Source of the DNA: JAJRTE01 sp964418585
Lineage (GTDB): Bacteria; Myxococcota_A; UBA796; JAJRTE01
Assembly: GCA_964418585.1 (NCBI GenBank)
Contig: CAYQMG010000176.1
Span: forward strand, 33,775 to 97,774
DNA length: 64,000 nt
Reading direction: 5' to 3'
Shown here piece after piece: positions 43,633 to 53,195 of this stretch. The position numbers and the translations under genes were made by a program. Numbering within the stretch: the first letter of the stretch is position 1; the number at the start of each line of letters is the position of its first letter. The notes below the pieces were generated by a model. It saw only the letters and a list, made by a program, of their open reading frames with translations, had not been told where the DNA came from and ran no database searches.

Positions 43633-46406
43633 CGTGACCCCTCCTTGCTGCCGGAAACCGGGTCGCCCACGACACCACGCAGCGCCTCCCGGACCGCCTC
43701 CGGCCGAATCGGGAGTTCTCGGAATCGCGTGCCGGTGGCAGCCGCGACCGCATTGGCAATCGCAGGGGGCAGCGCGACCAACACCGGTTCCCCGACCCCC
43801 TTGGCCCCGAACGGCCCACTGGGCTCGGGAGCCTCCACCAGAATGGGGACCACGTCAGGCATGTCCACAAAACCAGGAATCCGGTACGTGTCCAGATTCC
43901 GCGTCACCGGAACACCATCATCCCAGCGATGGTCCTCGAACAAGGCAAATCCCAGGCCCTGCGCAGCCCCTCCAGCAATCTGGCCCTCGATCATCGCCGG
44001 GTTGATCGCTTTCCCCACATCATGGGCAGCCACAATCGAAATCACCCGCACGTTCCCGGTTCGGGTATCCACCTCCACCTCGGCAACATGGGCCGCAAAT
44101 GCATAAGGCCAGTAAGCGTCCCCCTGCCCCGTCTCCGGATCAAGTCGCGTCGTCCGCGCCTTGAACCTGGCTTGCCGGCGCAGACGAACCCCTTCTGAAA
44201 CACACGTCCGGTAGAACGCCTCCCACGTGCTCAGTCGATCCCGGCCGGCAAACAGCCCTTCGTCCGAAAAACGCAACCGCTGCTCCGGTTGCCCCCAGTG
44301 CCTGGCCGCAAAACCAAGAAGTTCCGCACGGAGTCGTTCCGACGCCTGTCGCACCGCCTCCCCGGACACGTAGGTCTGCCTCGACGCCACCGTCGACCCC
44401 GAATCCGGTGTCTCCGCGGAATCCCCGGTCCGCACGCGAATCCGCCTCCGGCTCACTCCAAGTACCTCCGAGGCGATCTGCGTGAACACGGTAAGCAACC
44501 CCTGACCATATTCCACCGCCCCACACCGCACCTGGAACACCCCCTCCGGCAAAAGTTCCACAATCGCAGAGCCAATGTCCGGAATGGCGTTCCCGTATCC
44601 GATCCCGTAGTAGATGGTGGACAATCCCCGTCCCCTCAACACATTGGGAGGAGGCGGCGGCCTCAATGCCGCCAGACGGTCGGCCTCCTCGAGCGCCCGG
44701 TCCAGGCACTCGGCCAGCCCACAACTGCCGGTAATCAACTGACCGGTCGCGGTTTTGCGGCCCTCGCGCAGGTGGTTCAACCGCCGGAATTCCACCGGAG
44801 AAAGGCCGACCGTATCGGCAAGTTCATCGGCAAAGCATTCCGCGGCGAAGAGAACCTGTGTGGCCCCGAACCCACGAAACGCACCTGAAATCCCGTTGTT
44901 CGTGTAGGCCATCCGGATATCCGTCGAGACATTCTCGACAGCATAGGGGCCGGTCGCATGAACCAGCATCTTCCGGCCGATATTGGGCGCCCAGGATTGA
45001 TAGGCTCCGGTGTCGGCCAGAACCCGGATCTCCATGGCCAGGATGCGCCCGTTGGAGGACAGCCCGGCCTTGTAATGCATCACGGCCGGGTGCCGCTTGG
45101 TGGTCGCGATCTGGGACTCCTCTCGGGTCCAGACAATACGGACCGGACGTCCGGTCAGGACAGCACCCAGTGCCGCGTGGGTGTGAGCGTAGATGTCTTC
45201 CCTGCCGCCAAAAGCGGCTCCGGTCGGCGTCTGGATCATCCGGACGCGATTCTTGGAGATGCCAAGGGCGCGGGCCACGTGGTGACGGTCGAAGAAAACG
45301 TTCTGAGACGGGGCGCGGAGCGTAACTCCGCCCTCGCCGTCCGGAAACGCAACGGCCACTTCGGGCTCGAGGCACACGTGCTCCTGGGCCGGAGTGCGGT
45401 AGGTTCGTTCCACCACCAGGTCTGCGCGGGCCATCGCGCCGGCCACGTCCCCACGACTCAACCGATGGTGAACCGCCAGATTGCCCCCGGGGTGAATCGC
45501 CGGGGCGTTCTCGGCCAACGCAGCTTCCGGGCTGGTGACCCGGGGCAACGGCTCGGTCACCACCTCCACTCGAGCCGCACCTTCGTGGGCCGCCTGCTGG
45601 GTTTCAGCCAGAACCACGGCGACTGCCTCTCCGTAGAACCGGATCCGGTCGATAGCAAGCACAGGCTGGTCAGGTGTGGCATTCCCAAAATGGGTTTCTC
45701 CGGGGATGTCCTTCCAGGTCAACACGCGGATCACGCCGGGCACCTGCAACGCCGCGTCGGTGCGCACCTCCAGCAACCGCGCGTGGACTTCCGTGGCCCG
45801 GACTGTGACTCCGTGGAGCAACCCGACAGGCCACGGCAGGTCTGCGGCATAGCGGGTCCGCCCGGTCACCTTGTCCATCGCGTCGACCCGCCAGGTCGAA
45901 CGCCCCACGCCATCGTCGGCCGGCGGCAAGCCTGTGCGCCCGTCCCTGGCACGTTCCACAGCGTTGAGGATCTGTTTATACCCAGTGCATCGACAAAGAT
46001 TGCCCGACAGCCATCGCCTGGCCTCGGATCGGGTCACGTCCGGGTGGGCTTCCAAAAGCCTGGTCACGGCGACCACCATGCCCGGCGTACAGTAGCCACA
46101 CTGAGACGCTGTCTCGGCCACAAACGCAGCCTGGACCGGACTGGGAGACTCGGGCGTACCGATACCTTCGATGGTGGTAATGGCGGCGCCATCGGCCTGG
46201 ACGGCGGGAACCAGGCATGAATTGACGAGTTCCCCATCCATCAGTACACTGCACGCCCCACACTCACCACAGCCACACCCCTCCTTGGTGCCGGTGAGTC
46301 CAAGATCCTCTCTCAACACGTCCAACAGCCGCCGTTCGGGCGACGTCCGAACTTCCCGGCGCTCGCCGTTGACGGTCAAGGTGATGCGCACGTGCGGTTC
46401 TGACAT
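43629..46406 (-). CDS. fused small and large subunits of a molybdenum hydroxylase (CoxS-CoxL-like)
   Basis: The 925-residue protein joins two normally separate subunits. Residues 1-165 are the iron-sulfur subunit, with a plant-type 2Fe-2S motif (C44, C46, C49, C52, C64) and a second cluster region (CGYCTPGM, CRCTGY). The remainder is the molybdenum-cofactor subunit with GRTRYAADLPWPV, then NGISGAFRGFGATQ and the catalytic Glu segment FGAKGVGEP near the C-terminus. Such enzymes hydroxylate aldehydes, purines or N-heterocycles. The start at 46406 uses GGAG nine bases upstream. The absence of the Ala-Tyr-x-Cys-Ser-Phe-Arg signature argues against a true CO dehydrogenase. Substrate unknown. Confidence 0.9.
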   Translation of the reverse strand: MSEPHVRITLTVNGERREVRTSPERRLLDVLREDLGLTGTKEGCGCGECGACSVLMDGELVNSCLVPAVQADGAAITTIEGIGTPESPSPVQAAFVAETASQCGYCTPGMVVAVTRLLEAHPDVTRSEARRWLSGNLCRCTGYKQILNAVERARDGRTGLPPADDGVGRSTWRVDAMDKVTGRTRYAADLPWPVGLLHGVTVRATEVHARLLEVRTDAALQVPGVIRVLTWKDIPGETHFGNATPDQPVLAIDRIRFYGEAVAVVLAETQQAAHEGAARVEVVTEPLPRVTSPEAALAENAPAIHPGGNLAVHHRLSRGDVAGAMARADLVVERTYRTPAQEHVCLEPEVAVAFPDGEGGVTLRAPSQNVFFDRHHVARALGISKNRVRMIQTPTGAAFGGREDIYAHTHAALGAVLTGRPVRIVWTREESQIATTKRHPAVMHYKAGLSSNGRILAMEIRVLADTGAYQSWAPNIGRKMLVHATGPYAVENVSTDIRMAYTNNGISGAFRGFGATQVLFAAECFADELADTVGLSPVEFRRLNHLREGRKTATGQLITGSCGLAECLDRALEEADRLAALRPPPPPNVLRGRGLSTIYYGIGYGNAIPDIGSAIVELLPEGVFQVRCGAVEYGQGLLTVFTQIASEVLGVSRRRIRVRTGDSAETPDSGSTVASRQTYVSGEAVRQASERLRAELLGFAARHWGQPEQRLRFSDEGLFAGRDRLSTWEAFYRTCVSEGVRLRRQARFKARTTRLDPETGQGDAYWPYAFAAHVAEVEVDTRTGNVRVISIVAAHDVGKAINPAMIEGQIAGGAAQGLGFALFEDHRWDDGVPVTRNLDTYRIPGFVDMPDVVPILVEAPEPSGPFGAKGVGEPVLVALPPAIANAVAAATGTRFRELPIRPEAVREALRGVVGDPVSGSKEGSR

Positions 46407-46559
46407 GGAAGTCCACTCCGAGTATTGTATGGGCACCACAGGCCCTGATTCTCTGTCGATCACCCGGGCCAGGGCCGCCCGTCGAGAACTCGCAGTCCCG
46501 CAAGCCTCGAGCCCACGAACAGGGTCCCGGGAGCCCCCGGGACCCCATGCGCACGGGGG

Positions 46560-47777
46560 TCAGCCTTCCCAGGTGACCAGCACCTCACCACTCCCGATGC
46601 CTCCGCCCACGCACCGGCTGGTCAACCCGATTCGTGCTCCTCGGCGTCGAAGTTGATGGACCATGTCCACGATCTGGCGGGCGCCGGTGCATCCGACCGG
46701 GTGCCCCAACGAGATACCACTGCCCCACTGGTTGACGCGCTCCTTGTCCAGATCCGGGAGGAACTTGTAGGCACCACCCACCACCGCTGCAAACGCCTCG
46801 TTCAGCTCAAAATAGTCAATCTCCGAAAGAGACAGACCCGCCTTCTGGAGCAAGGGCGGAATCACCTTGAACACGCCCTCGCCCATATAGGCACGCTCCA
46901 CGCCCACGTTGTGGAACGCATGAATCGTGGCGAGCGGCACGAGCCCCAAGGATTTCGCCTTCTCCTGGGTCATGAGCAGCAAGGCTGCAGCGGCATCGTT
47001 GATGGAAGACGAATTCTGCGCCGTGATGGTCCCTCCATCAGGCTTGAAATAGGGCCTCGCTTTCGTGAAATATTCCATGTCCAGCTTCTTGGGACCTTCG
47101 TCCCGAGACACCACCACAGGGGCTTTCTTGCGGCGAGGAACCTCGACCGGGACCACGTAGTCTGCAAAGTACCCTTCCTCCCACGCCTTCACCGCGTTGG
47201 CGTGAGACCGATATGCAATCTCATCCTGGAGTTCCCGGGACACGCCCCACCGTTCCACCAACCGCTCCGTCATCAGCCCCATGACTTCGCCCTTGTCCCC
47301 CACCTCGGGATCCACCAGGGCACCCATCAGGCCGTCCACAAGGGTCATGTCGCCATAGAGTTGGTTCCTGGTTCGACCCGCATACAGGTACCGCGGCACA
47401 TTGGACATGCTTTCCACACCACCAGCCACCCCCACCTCGATCTCGCCCAAAACGATCCGCCGCACAATCGAGTGAACCGCAGCAGCGCCGGAGGCACAGT
47501 TCTCATGCAAGGTGGTCGCAGGCGAACTCCACGGGATCCCTGCGTGCAGGGCGACGTTCCGGGCCAGGTTGGTCGAGCGGGGGTCCTGCATCACCCAGCC
47601 GAAGCAGGTATACTCGACAAGTTGAGGATCGATTCCGGACTGCTCGATCAACGCCTGCACCGCCCGGGTCGCCAGGGGATCGGCCAGCACAGAGGCGAGG
47701 CCCCCGTTGACAGCACCGATCGGTGTCCTCACCGCTCCCACGATGGCAACTTTCCCGGTCACGTCAATCCTGGACAT
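46560..47777 (-). CDS. acetyl-CoA acyltransferase (thiolase)
   Basis: The 405-residue protein has all thiolase hallmarks: nucleophile Cys94 in HENCASGAAAV, the NEAFA motif, the GHPVGCTGAR motif and the C-terminal active-site Cys in SRCVGGGIG. Thiolases condense or cleave acetyl-CoA and acyl-CoA; biosynthetic (PhaA/mevalonate-type) and degradative roles cannot be told apart here. The ATG at 47777 follows GGAGGAGG closely. An HMG-CoA reductase elsewhere in the window makes a link to mevalonate formation possible but unproven. The molybdenum hydroxylase genes follow on the same strand after a 153-base gap. Confidence 0.93.
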   Translation of the reverse strand: MSRIDVTGKVAIVGAVRTPIGAVNGGLASVLADPLATRAVQALIEQSGIDPQLVEYTCFGWVMQDPRSTNLARNVALHAGIPWSSPATTLHENCASGAAAVHSIVRRIVLGEIEVGVAGGVESMSNVPRYLYAGRTRNQLYGDMTLVDGLMGALVDPEVGDKGEVMGLMTERLVERWGVSRELQDEIAYRSHANAVKAWEEGYFADYVVPVEVPRRKKAPVVVSRDEGPKKLDMEYFTKARPYFKPDGGTITAQNSSSINDAAAALLLMTQEKAKSLGLVPLATIHAFHNVGVERAYMGEGVFKVIPPLLQKAGLSLSEIDYFELNEAFAAVVGGAYKFLPDLDKERVNQWGSGISLGHPVGCTGARQIVDMVHQLRRRGARIGLTSRCVGGGIGSGEVLVTWEG

Positions 47778-47932
47778 GGTTCCTCCTCCCCGGCGGCCTT
47801 GCTCCCTCCTCACTCAAGGCCCACCGGCGATACGGTTGCTGGTTCCGGCCGGATTCGCGGTCACTCCCTCACGGCAGCAGGCACAGAATACGCCGTCCCC
47901 CCGCCCCGGGACGCCCCCGCGTTCCCGCCGTC

Positions 47933-49123
47933 CTACTCCTCCTTGCTTTCACCAGACCCGGTCTGACTTCCTTGGCTTCCCGCCTTGCTCGAATCCTTCG
48001 GTTGCACAGGGGGAGGCCGCCGGACCGCGGAGATGTCTGTCGGCAGCTTGATCTTGTCAAGCTGCCTTCGAGGCTGACGATTTCGCTCTGCAATGGTGTA
48101 GAGCACCTTGACCACGGGCTCGTCCGCCGAGTTGGTATGAATCAGGATCTTGCCCCGTCTCGCACGCAAATAGGACTGGGTCTCGTCCGCCACGGTGGCC
48201 CGGATCTTCACCGTCGGCTGGTCGTTCTCCACGATCTCGAACTTGAGAAGCCCCTGCTGGTCCACCACCTTGCGAATGTGTACCTTCTTGTCGGAACGCG
48301 AGGATATGGTGAAATCCCGGGCCGAGAAGTGCTCCCCTCGCTTGATGAAGTAGAGGCTGCCGGCATGGCGCAGGTCCCCCACCACGGTGGCCCGCAACGG
48401 GACCGTGAACACGTCGACCTTGGCGCCTTGCAATCGAATCTCCACCTTGGCGGCATAGCGATCGACCTTGTCCGCCTGGAACGACACTTCATACTTCACT
48501 GTGCCCTTCCCGCGCTCCAGCTTCCGAACCTTGAAACGCTTGTCGTCCACGGTCACGGACTCCAGATGGATCTTGTCCGGATCCTTCACCTTGACCGTGA
48601 ACTCCTTGGAGACCTTCTTCCCCTTGCTCACCTCCCCGAACGAGACGACTCGAGGCTCTACCTGGACCTCCGAAACCACGGTGCCGTGCAAATTGAACAC
48701 CAGCCGCGGCTTGTCCTTTTGATTGGTCGTCACCGTAATCTGCTTCCGCTGCTTCCCGGAACGCCCCTGGGTCCGGAACACCGCCTTGATCTGACCTTCC
48801 CCACCCGGGGGAATCGACTTCGCCGAAACGACGGTCGCGGTGCAGCCTCACGAACCCCTCGCGCTCAAAATGGCCAGGTCCGCAGACCCCTCGTTCCGAA
48901 TCTTGAACACGTGCTCGACCACCGTGCCTTCGTCCACCTCGCCAAAGTCAAACTCCGTCTCCACGACCACGGCTTTCGGAGCTTTCGACGAGGACACGGC
49001 ACCGGGGCCGCCCGCCAGCGTGTCTCCTCCTGCTTCCTGTCCTTCCTCGACCACACGTCCTCCGCACGCTTGCAGCGCCAGAAGGACGACCACGACACCA
49101 ATCCGGGCCAGAGTTCTTCTCAT
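47933..49123 (-). CDS. DUF1573 lipoprotein, probable selenoprotein with in-frame TGA
   Basis: Read through one TGA (48848-48850), this is a single 396-residue lipoprotein. Residues 1-22 are a signal peptide with lipobox LQAC. A DUF1573 domain follows: FDFGEVDEGTVVEHVFKIRN, then SADLAILSARGS, then U92-GCT, then SIPPGGEGQIKAVF. In the family this site is S-C-G-C-T; here the first Cys codon is TGA, giving S-U-G-C-T. The frame stays the same across the TGA, both halves read as normal domain, and a hairpin follows directly. The distal part (about 130-396) is a second beta-sandwich-like region with a basic/Pro-rich tail. The start at 49123 has GGAG six bases upstream. If the TGA is a true stop, the gene is a split pseudogene. 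Confidence 0.85.
48815..48837 (-). promoter_or_regulatory. candidate bacterial SECIS hairpin just downstream of the in-frame TGA
   Basis: Counting from the TGA (first base 48850), bases 14-36 form a hairpin: CGAC pairs with GTCG, then CGTCG pairs with CGGCG around a TTT loop, with AA bulged on the 3' side. The apical loop lies about 20 bases after the TGA and, if its closing pair opens, begins with G-U, both typical of bacterial SECIS elements. Function is inferred from position and shape only. Confidence 0.55.
48848..48850 (-). other. in-frame TGA read as selenocysteine
   Basis: This codon sits at residue 92 of the DUF1573 lipoprotein at the position of the family's first conserved cysteine (S-C-G-C-T). 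Codons on both sides belong to the same reading frame and the same domain. Confidence 0.75.
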
Positions 49124-49343
49124 GAAACGCTCCACTCCCCCCCCAACAACCTTCCAGAAACCCCTGGATCCCCCGCGTCGGCCGCCGGCAAGGCCCTCAC
49201 GGCCCGCGTCCGATAAACGATGCCCCACACGGTCCCGATTGGCAACAGAGAACTTGCTCGAAACCCGCCCGCGGCCCCCCCACAAAAGGCACCAACGGCC
49301 GACCGCTGCGCACAGCTCCTCCCGTCGCCACAAACTCCTGTTC

Positions 49344-50045
49344 CTACCGCCGCCGCGTGCGCCTCGAGGGCGAGGGCAAGCCTCCTTCGCCCCGAACACG
49401 ACTCAAGGTAACCTCCACCACATAAGAGGCCTGTCCGTCCCGCCCCTCGAACACCACTTCCCGGGAGACATAGGAGGTCGCCTCGTCCAGGGGCGCGGTC
49501 AGGACACGCGCATCGATCAAATCGTCCTTCTTCAACTCCTTGAACACGGCAGGCAACACAGCAACAACCCCGGCAAGTACCTGAAGCACAATCGCAAGAG
49601 CCCCGGCCTCGGCATCCACCGGCGTGATACGGGAAAGCAGGTCAGACCAGACTCGAGCCCAGTCGGCGTCGTCCCGCACAGTCACCGGCCACGTGCGGTT
49701 GCGAAACGACTCGAGGAGCGCACGGCGAAGGCGGCCGTCGTCCCGCTCGTACAGATAGAGCGCCAGGCCCAACACATCCCCCTCCCGCGCGTCGAAACGG
49801 AACCAGGGGTTTTTCGGAATCCAGGCATCTCCTGCCCTCACTCGCCGCCGAACTCCGGTCACATGCCCTTCCAACAAGTTCCCGGTCACATCCCCGGGGC
49901 CGATGGTCTCCGCGTCCACAACCCCAGGACCGAACGTGCCCAGAACCGGGATGGCTACCAGAAACACCTCGTCCGGAGACACCTCCACAGAATCCTGCTC
50001 GCACACAATGCGGTTGAACGTCACTTGACAGGTGGTCACGGTCAT
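49344..50045 (-). CDS. protein of unknown function
   Basis: This protein of about 233 residues has no signal peptide. Residues 10-110 look beta-rich (VTFNRIVCEQDSVEV, VFLVAIPVLGTFGPGVVD, GDVLGLALYLYERDDG) and the middle has a hydrophobic segment (LAIVLQVLAGVVAVLPAVFKEL). I recognise no family. The start at 50045 is the Met that begins protein-like sequence; AGGAG lies only two bases before it, and a GTG at 50123 is possible. It follows the YdjM-like gene on the same strand. Confidence 0.55.
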   Translation of the reverse strand: MTVTTCQVTFNRIVCEQDSVEVSPDEVFLVAIPVLGTFGPGVVDAETIGPGDVTGNLLEGHVTGVRRRVRAGDAWIPKNPWFRFDAREGDVLGLALYLYERDDGRLRRALLESFRNRTWPVTVRDDADWARVWSDLLSRITPVDAEAGALAIVLQVLAGVVAVLPAVFKELKKDDLIDARVLTAPLDEATSYVSREVVFEGRDGQASYVVEVTLSRVRGEGGLPSPSRRTRRR

Positions 50046-50129
50046 TGCTCCTGATTCCGATGGGCCGGCGGCAAGCCCGGTTCGGAACCGCACGAGTTCC
50101 CAAAAGAACGCCCCCTGAACCACCGCCGG

Positions 50130-50858
50130 TCAAAGCCCAGGAAACTCCCAGTCCGGCCAGAAACGATCACGCAAAACGACCGCCGAATGCCCGTTGAACA
50201 ACACATCGTCAACCGACCCCGGCACAGGCGCCAACAAAAACAGGCCGAGGCCACCCACCACCAACGCAACGGCAGCCCCCAACGCCTGCCGGTCAACCAA
50301 CTTGAACGCACTACCGAACGACGCCTTGAACCGCAGGTACACGAGATCCACACTCGACCATTCGTCGAGCAAAAGATGAATCACGAACCCGAGAGACACC
50401 GCAACGCCAAACAGCCACGAAAACGCTGCCGGTGCACGCCCAAGCCTGGAGGCCGAAACCACCGCCGCAAGACCGGCAAAAAGGGCGGCGAGAAGCGAAT
50501 GCCATGTCCCCCGATGGCGCGTTCGGGCCGCAAGAAGGCGCTGAAGCGGATACCTCACCATCACAAACGCCCCCCCGGACACAACCCACATGGTCAGGAT
50601 CGCAACCTTGCCGGCAAGCGCGACCATCACCAGGGACCCCAAAAGAATGCCGGCAGCACCAAAAATCGCACGGACCGCCGACGAATGATCGGCATCCAGG
50701 TCGGGAAGGATCCCCCCCAGCGTACCCCCTGCCCACAAGAAAAGCGCTTCGCGGGGAGACACGAGACCGGCACCGAGATAGGCCGAAGCGGCCATGCCCG
50801 CCAACAGCGCCGTCACTACAATATGTGTGCCGATCTCCGCCACCGTTGGTGTTTCCAT
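50130..50858 (-). CDS. YdjM/DUF457-like membrane-bound metal-dependent hydrolase family protein
   Basis: The 242-residue protein has five to six transmembrane helices and family-type motifs GGILPDLDADHSS (about 47-59), HRGTWHSLLAAL (about 114-125) and HLLLDEWSS (about 161-169), which recall the metal-binding His/Asp of the YdjM/DUF457 family. Members are poorly characterised inner-membrane proteins. The start at 50858 is the Met before the first helix; no ribosome binding site is clear there, and longer in-frame starts (to 50981) exist. Confidence 0.78.
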   Translation of the reverse strand: METPTVAEIGTHIVVTALLAGMAASAYLGAGLVSPREALFLWAGGTLGGILPDLDADHSSAVRAIFGAAGILLGSLVMVALAGKVAILTMWVVSGGAFVMVRYPLQRLLAARTRHRGTWHSLLAALFAGLAAVVSASRLGRAPAAFSWLFGVAVSLGFVIHLLLDEWSSVDLVYLRFKASFGSAFKLVDRQALGAAVALVVGGLGLFLLAPVPGSVDDVLFNGHSAVVLRDRFWPDWEFPGL

Positions 50859-51161
50859 CCAGGCCCACTCGGCCCCACACCGCCGCGCCTGTGCCCACGC
50901 CACGAGCACCCTTCGCCCGGGCGGACGTATTATACGCGCCCCCCGGTCCATCCTGAAACGCAAATGGCCGGCGGCCCACACACCATCGTTGACGCGCGGC
51001 TGGATTCAGGGCATGGTCCAGCCAGTACTACGGCTCCATGGCGGCCCTGAACGCCGGCCCCGAAGCCGTTCCGCGCACAAGATATCGCCAACGAGTGCGC
51101 CGCCACGATCCAGGGGGCCGGGCACGGGGCCGAACGGTCACCAGAACGGAAGAGGTGCAAG
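50859..51161. other. intergenic region between divergent genes
   Basis: A possible plus-strand promoter lies here: TTGACG near 50985 followed 17 bases on by CATGGT. No gene is supported. Confidence 0.3.
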
Positions 51162-52142
51162 GTGCTGGAATCCATCTATCATCTCGCCGACAACGGCCAC
51201 GGCTGGCTGCTCAGCCTGAAACAAAGCTGGAACCCTGATACATTCCGCAAAGATAGACGTCCCCTGATCATCATCCCGGGATACGGCATGAACTCATTCA
51301 TCTTCGGATGGCACCCCAGCGGCCCATCCATGACCGAGTTCCTCGCGGAACGGGGATTCGAGGTCTGGGCTGTGGACCTGCGGGCACAAGGGCACGCCGT
51401 CTGCAAAGGGGGCAGCGCCAACTACCGCATCGAGGACGTGGCCCTCGGCGACCTCGAGGTGGTCTTCCGCACCCTGCTCGAGCACACACGAACGACCCAG
51501 GACCGGATCGACGCCATCGGTTGCAGCCTCGGGGGCACCTACCTCTATGTCCATGCCGCCCTGGTGGACGACCACCCGCTCGCCTCCATCGTGGGGATGG
51601 GCGCGCCCCTGCGTTGGGACACGGCCAATCCGATCATTCGCCTCGCCTTCTCCCAGCCCGGCCTGGTCGCCAAAATCCCCGTCACCGGCGTCAAACGGAT
51701 GGCACGCCTGGCCATCCCACTGCTCTCCCGCTTCCCTTTCCTCCTGCACATCTACATGCACCCGGAAATGATCGACACCTCAAATCTGGACCGACTCGTG
51801 GAGGCCGTCGAAGACCCCAATCCAGTGCTCAACCAGGACATGGCCTGGTGGTTCAGGCGCAGGGACCTGTTGATCCAGGGCAAGTTGATCAGCGAGGAAC
51901 TCCATCGCGTCACCCTGCCCTTTTTCTGCATGTACGGAAATGGGGACGGCGTGGTGCCGCCCGAATCGGCGCTCAGCGCCTACGAGTGCATCGGGACTCC
52001 GGAAGACCGCAAGGCAACCCACCTGGTGGGAACCGATACCCTGAAGTTCGCCCACGCAGACATGTTCATCTCCGACCCGGCCCAGGAGCTGGTCTTCACC
52101 CCCCTCGCCGACTGGCTCGAGCACCTGTACCAGCAAACCTGA
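51162..52142 (+). CDS. alpha/beta hydrolase
   Basis: The 326-residue protein has the alpha/beta hydrolase fold: oxyanion region IIIPGYGMNSF, nucleophile elbow GCSLGG (Ser122), Asp in YGNGDGVVP and His in FAHADMF near the C-terminus. Residues 130-220 form a cap region. The GTG start at 51162 has AGAGG about eight bases upstream. The substrate is unknown; esterases and polyester-type lipases share this layout. Confidence 0.87.
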   Translation: MLESIYHLADNGHGWLLSLKQSWNPDTFRKDRRPLIIIPGYGMNSFIFGWHPSGPSMTEFLAERGFEVWAVDLRAQGHAVCKGGSANYRIEDVALGDLEVVFRTLLEHTRTTQDRIDAIGCSLGGTYLYVHAALVDDHPLASIVGMGAPLRWDTANPIIRLAFSQPGLVAKIPVTGVKRMARLAIPLLSRFPFLLHIYMHPEMIDTSNLDRLVEAVEDPNPVLNQDMAWWFRRRDLLIQGKLISEELHRVTLPFFCMYGNGDGVVPPESALSAYECIGTPEDRKATHLVGTDTLKFAHADMFISDPAQELVFTPLADWLEHLYQQT

Positions 52143-52211
52143 TACATCTCAAACAACCCGATCTGTCCGGTCCCTCCGAGCCGATCCCCCCCCCGCACGA
52201 AACCACTGCGA

Positions 52212-53195
52212 CTACAACGAAAGGGTAGCCGACCAGTCATACCAGTCGGTGCACCCGCAGATGGACTCCGAGATGTCGCAGTAACCCTCGGCCGTGGTCT
52301 CGGAATAGAAGGTGCCCCAACAATCGCCCAGATCCAATCCGCTCACGAAAAAGTTGGCCAACCCGTAGCTGTTGAAGATCTCCACGCCGCTGATGTTTGT
52401 CAGGCTGGCCTCGGCCACGCAGCCGTTCATGGAGCACGTTCCCAGGTAGGCTTTGATCAGCGTGAGACTCTGCCCGCCGGGTTGGACCACGAACTCGATG
52501 TCCCCGCTCGCCGAACGCCAGGTTCCAGCCGCAGGGTACAGGAAGCACACTTCCTCGTTGATCGCCTCCTCCCCATCACAATCGTGGTCCACTCGCTCCT
52601 CATCACAGACCTCCTCGGCGGCGGGGTTGATCGTCTCGTCCAGATCGTTGCAGTCATCCCCACCGGCCCGACGACCATCGTAGCCGTCCCCGTCCACGTC
52701 GGTAAGATCTTCCCCATCACAATCCTGATCGGTCCGATCGTAGGGGATCTCCACTGCGCCGGGATAGACGAACGGATCCTCATCGTCACAGTCATCGCCC
52801 CCCCCGTCCTCACCGACGTAGCCGTCCCCGTCCACGTCGGTCACGTCCTCCCCGTCACAATTCTGGTCCACCCCGTCGTAGGGAATCTCATCCTCTCGAG
52901 GCCCGATTTGCGGATCCTCGTCATTGCAGTCATTGCCCCCCGCTTCCACTGCGGCGTAACCGTCCCCGTCCACGTCCACCAGGTCCCCGCCGTCACAGTC
53001 CTGGTCCACCCCGTCATAAGCAATCTCGGTCGCCCCCGGGTAGATGTTCGGATTCCCGTCGTCGCAGTCCTCTCCGGCCACGACGCCGTCCCCGTCCTCG
53101 TCGCCCGGGTCAGACCCCCCGTCTCCCGAACAACTCATCACCGACAGAATCCCCACCACGAGCCAGATCCTCCAACCCGCGCCCTGATGATACAT
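52212..53195 (-). CDS. small MopE-type repeat lipoprotein
   Basis: The 327-residue protein has a signal peptide with lipobox SVMSC (Cys near residue 22), then four to five MopE-type units (about 33-215): EDGDGVVAGEDCDD, then units with D-V-D-G-D-G-Y and Y-D-G-V-D-Q-D-C-D-G-x-D-L. The last 110 residues are Cys-containing and beta-rich (WRSASGDIEFVVQPGG, then CGCTDWYDWSATLSL). GGAGGAAG precedes the ATG at 53195. It is a shorter cousin of the giant MopE proteins, with a different end. Confidence 0.88.
   Translation of the reverse strand: MYHQGAGWRIWLVVGILSVMSCSGDGGSDPGDEDGDGVVAGEDCDDGNPNIYPGATEIAYDGVDQDCDGGDLVDVDGDGYAAVEAGGNDCNDEDPQIGPREDEIPYDGVDQNCDGEDVTDVDGDGYVGEDGGGDDCDDEDPFVYPGAVEIPYDRTDQDCDGEDLTDVDGDGYDGRRAGGDDCNDLDETINPAAEEVCDEERVDHDCDGEEAINEEVCFLYPAAGTWRSASGDIEFVVQPGGQSLTLIKAYLGTCSMNGCVAEASLTNISGVEIFNSYGLANFFVSGLDLGDCWGTFYSETTAEGYCDISESICGCTDWYDWSATLSL
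52560..53110 (-). repeat. short array of four to five MopE-type coding repeats
   Basis: The units keep the DCDD and D-Q-D-C-D-G core but lack the long spacer and aromatic segment found in the giant arrays, so they are a distinct subtype of the motif. Confidence 0.75.

Noticed and set aside
47778..47932. Possible small gene between the thiolase and the DUF1573 gene
   Set aside because: The stretch is short, Pro/Arg-rich in every frame and has no ribosome binding site.
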